Positions 7,020-8,757 of a stretch of DNA of 8,757 bases are shown here, piece by piece. Location: contig CANJKD010000061.1 in assembly GCA_947474415.1 (NCBI GenBank), positions 1 through 8,757 on the forward strand, written 5' to 3'. Position 1 is the first letter of the stretch, and the number at the start of each line of letters is the position of its first letter. Both the position numbers and the translations under genes were made by a program. The notes below the pieces were generated by a model that was not told the DNA's origin, did no database searches, and was given only the letters and a program-made list of their open reading frames with translations. The DNA comes from Burkholderiales bacterium. GTDB lineage: Bacteria; Pseudomonadota; Gammaproteobacteria; Burkholderiales; Burkholderiaceae_C.

Positions 7020-7022
7020 GGT
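7018..7022 (+). promoter_or_regulatory. ribosome-binding site that decides the TTG start of the sensor kinase
   Basis: GAGGT overlaps the response-regulator stop (TGA at 7017-7019) and lies six bases before a TTG at 7029, an ideal spacing. The first ATG in this frame is at 7218, inside the first membrane span, and no GTG occurs in between. This makes TTG 7029 the best-supported start. Confidence 0.75.
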
Positions 7023-7028
7023 ACGGCC

Positions 7029-8757
7029 TTGCCACAAGACGGCTCTGACCGGCGCGACGCAGGCCTGAAAAACACCTGGCCCGGCGGCGGTTCCCCCACC
7101 TGGACCGGCTTCCCGATCAGCGCAGACTCCGAACTCGAACCAGGCCAGGGCCACCCTGCCGCAGAGCCGTCGGAGCCGCTGATTCAGCGGCGTGGTTGGC
7201 GGTTGCAAGTTCTCTTCATGTGCGCGCTGGTGGGTCTTTCCAGTGTCGGCATTTTGGCCCACCAACTGGGTTCGCGGCCGCACGTCGATGCCAGTTGGCG
7301 TGCCGATGGCCGCGGTCGGATCGAACTGGCTTCAAGTGCCGACCCGCTGCTTCAGCCCCATGTGGGCAAGGAAGTGGCCGGGGTTGCCGGTGGCGCCATC
7401 ACGGTCGACATCACCAGCCTGCAAGGCTTGCAGCGCTCGTCCCGCTGGCTGGTGAAAGACAGTGATCGAGCCCGCCATCTTGTGCTGCACGAACAACTCG
7501 CGCATTTGTTCGTTGGAGACGAAGTTCGTCTGCATTTCGACGACGGTGCCAAGGTCACCGTGCGGACGACGCCGCGTGGCATCACAGGCCTGCCCGTCAT
7601 GTTCTGGTTCCTTGCCGCCTTTGGCCTCGGCGTGGCGTTGGTCGGCACGTCGGCGCTTCTCTCGACTCCGTCCGGGCGCAACCTGGCGTATGCCGTGATG
7701 GCACTGAGCCAAGGCGGCAACCTGGTGTTCATGGCCATCGAGGCGACGCTGGAACTCGGCTTGCCGATGCCGTTCGCGCGCCTCGACATGCCGGTTCGAA
7801 TGGCGCTCGACCTCGTGACGGCTGCGGCCATGGTGAATGCTGTTTGCCTGAACCCTCGGCGCCTGCCGAGTGCGATCTGGATTGCCGCCAGCGGCTGGGT
7901 TTTCGCGGCCGGCATAGCAGGCCTGTTCTTGGCCGGCATGCTGCCAAACGCATGGTGGTGGACGCAGGTGGGCGTGGTCGCGCTCGGTCTGTTCGCCACC
8001 GGCCTGTTAGGTTGGTCTTACAGAATTGAACCCCACCCTTTCGCCATCGTGCTGCAACGATTTTCCTTCGCAGCGATCGCCACCTGGACTTTGCTTACCG
8101 TGGCAGTGGCTACTGCTGACCAGTCGGCTGCCTCGGCCCACAACGTGGCCGACGTCGCTTCGATGGTCTGGTATGTGTTCTTTGGTTCGGTGTTGTTGCT
8201 CGCGCCCTTTTTCGTGAAGTCGCAAGACCGCCTGCGCGAGTTTTCCTTGATGGCCGCCATCACCACGGTGGCCATCTCTCTTGACGTGCTGCTCGCGGGT
8301 GCGCTGTCGCTTGAACCATTTGCGTCGCTGACCGTTTCGTTGTTGCTTTCGCTCACGATCTACGTCTTGGCGCGCCGCTGGATCCTGAGCCAGCCGATGG
8401 GGAGCAGCGTGCTCATCACCGAGCGCATGTTTGAACAGCTCTATCGAATTGCCCGCGAGGTCGAGGCCCGACCGGAGCGAACCGCGACGCTTCTTGCCCA
8501 ACTGCTGGGTGAACTATTCGATCCCCTCGAAATCGACGTGATTGATCGCCAGTCTCGAAAGTCGCGCGTGACCGGCGATGGCTCCGGCATGGTCGTTCCC
8601 GTGCCATTGCTCGGCGGTGACGAAGTGGCGTCCGCTTCAGTGATGATTCGCTTTGCGCAGAGCGGGCGGCACCTGTTCAGCTCGGAGGATGCCCGCCTGA
8701 CAGACCGCATCGTCGAGCAGCTTCGGCGCGCGGTGCACTTCGACAAGGCGGTGGAGC
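7029..8757 (+). CDS. membrane sensor histidine kinase, polytopic sensor region (partial, C-terminus beyond window)
   Basis: The frame is open from TTG 7029 to the window end: 576 residues, no stop. In order: a Gly/Pro-rich cytoplasmic tail (1-57); membrane span 1 (about 58-80); an extracytoplasmic domain of about 105 residues (81-187) with WRADGRGRIEL and VGDEVRLHFDDGAKVTV; then about nine hydrophobic segments, near 188-211, 219-240, 258-274, 283-303, 310-330, 343-363, 375-396, 405-424 and 431-448. The cytoplasmic part (about 460-576) looks GAF-like and ends in LFSSEDARLTDRIVEQLRRAV, a segment that in NarX/DegS-type kinases precedes the dimerisation and phosphoacceptor helix. The His box and ATPase domain are not in the window, so the kinase call rests on this segment and on the adjacent NarL-type regulator. 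The layout resembles 7TMR-type sensors but with more predicted spans. Ligand unknown. A GAGGT ribosome-binding site supports the TTG start. Confidence 0.85.
   Translation, partial: MPQDGSDRRDAGLKNTWPGGGSPTWTGFPISADSELEPGQGHPAAEPSEPLIQRRGWRLQVLFMCALVGLSSVGILAHQLGSRPHVDASWRADGRGRIELASSADPLLQPHVGKEVAGVAGGAITVDITSLQGLQRSSRWLVKDSDRARHLVLHEQLAHLFVGDEVRLHFDDGAKVTVRTTPRGITGLPVMFWFLAAFGLGVALVGTSALLSTPSGRNLAYAVMALSQGGNLVFMAIEATLELGLPMPFARLDMPVRMALDLVTAAAMVNAVCLNPRRLPSAIWIAASGWVFAAGIAGLFLAGMLPNAWWWTQVGVVALGLFATGLLGWSYRIEPHPFAIVLQRFSFAAIATWTLLTVAVATADQSAASAHNVADVASMVWYVFFGSVLLLAPFFVKSQDRLREFSLMAAITTVAISLDVLLAGALSLEPFASLTVSLLLSLTIYVLARRWILSQPMGSSVLITERMFEQLYRIAREVEARPERTATLLAQLLGELFDPLEIDVIDRQSRKSRVTGDGSGMVVPVPLLGGDEVASASVMIRFAQSGRHLFSSEDARLTDRIVEQLRRAVHFDKAVE

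Noticed and set aside
7352..8501. Minus-strand open frames opposite the sensor kinase
   Set aside because: They are antisense to a continuous, domain-bearing frame that shows ordered membrane spans; the antisense products are low-complexity and lack credible starts.

Overview
The window looks like chromosomal DNA from a high-GC betaproteobacterium, most likely a Burkholderiales member of the Comamonadaceae/Rubrivivax type. Three things point there: GC-biased third codon positions throughout, the conserved order surE-pcm-nlpD-rpoS, and the close match of RpoS and NlpD to proteobacterial families. The genus is an inference. I see no mobile element, CRISPR array, tRNA or rRNA.

Layout. Bases 1-342 (minus) hold the N-terminal part of an HGGG-type alpha/beta hydrolase cut by the window edge. 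It diverges, across 98 bases, from an iron-type alcohol dehydrogenase at 441-1589 (plus). That gene converges on rpoS with only 33 bases between the stop codons. From 5118 down to 1623 (minus) lies the stress/maintenance cluster surE-pcm-nlpD-rpoS: survival nucleotidase, isoaspartyl protein repair enzyme, envelope amidase activator and general-stress sigma factor. Its first three genes are joined by two ATGA stop/start overlaps. Upstream of surE, a 100-base divergent region carries a TACAAT -10 box six bases from the surE ATG and a 6-bp inverted repeat. On the other side, a zinc-independent quinone-oxidoreductase-type dehydrogenase (5219-6196, plus) is followed by a LuxR/NarL-type response regulator (6282-7019) and a membrane sensor histidine kinase (7029 to the window end).

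The kinase is the least conventional item. Its best start is a TTG nine bases after the regulator's stop, with a GAGGT ribosome-binding site overlapping that stop. The visible 576 residues have an N-terminal cytoplasmic tail, one membrane span, an extracytoplasmic domain of about 105 residues, roughly nine more predicted spans and a GAF-like region. The phosphotransfer and ATPase domains must lie beyond the window. With the regulator it forms a two-component system of unknown stimulus. Its proximity to an oxidoreductase and a stress operon is suggestive but not proof of function.

There is no gene-free stretch over 300 bases. The longest gaps are 343-440, 5119-5218 and 6197-6281.
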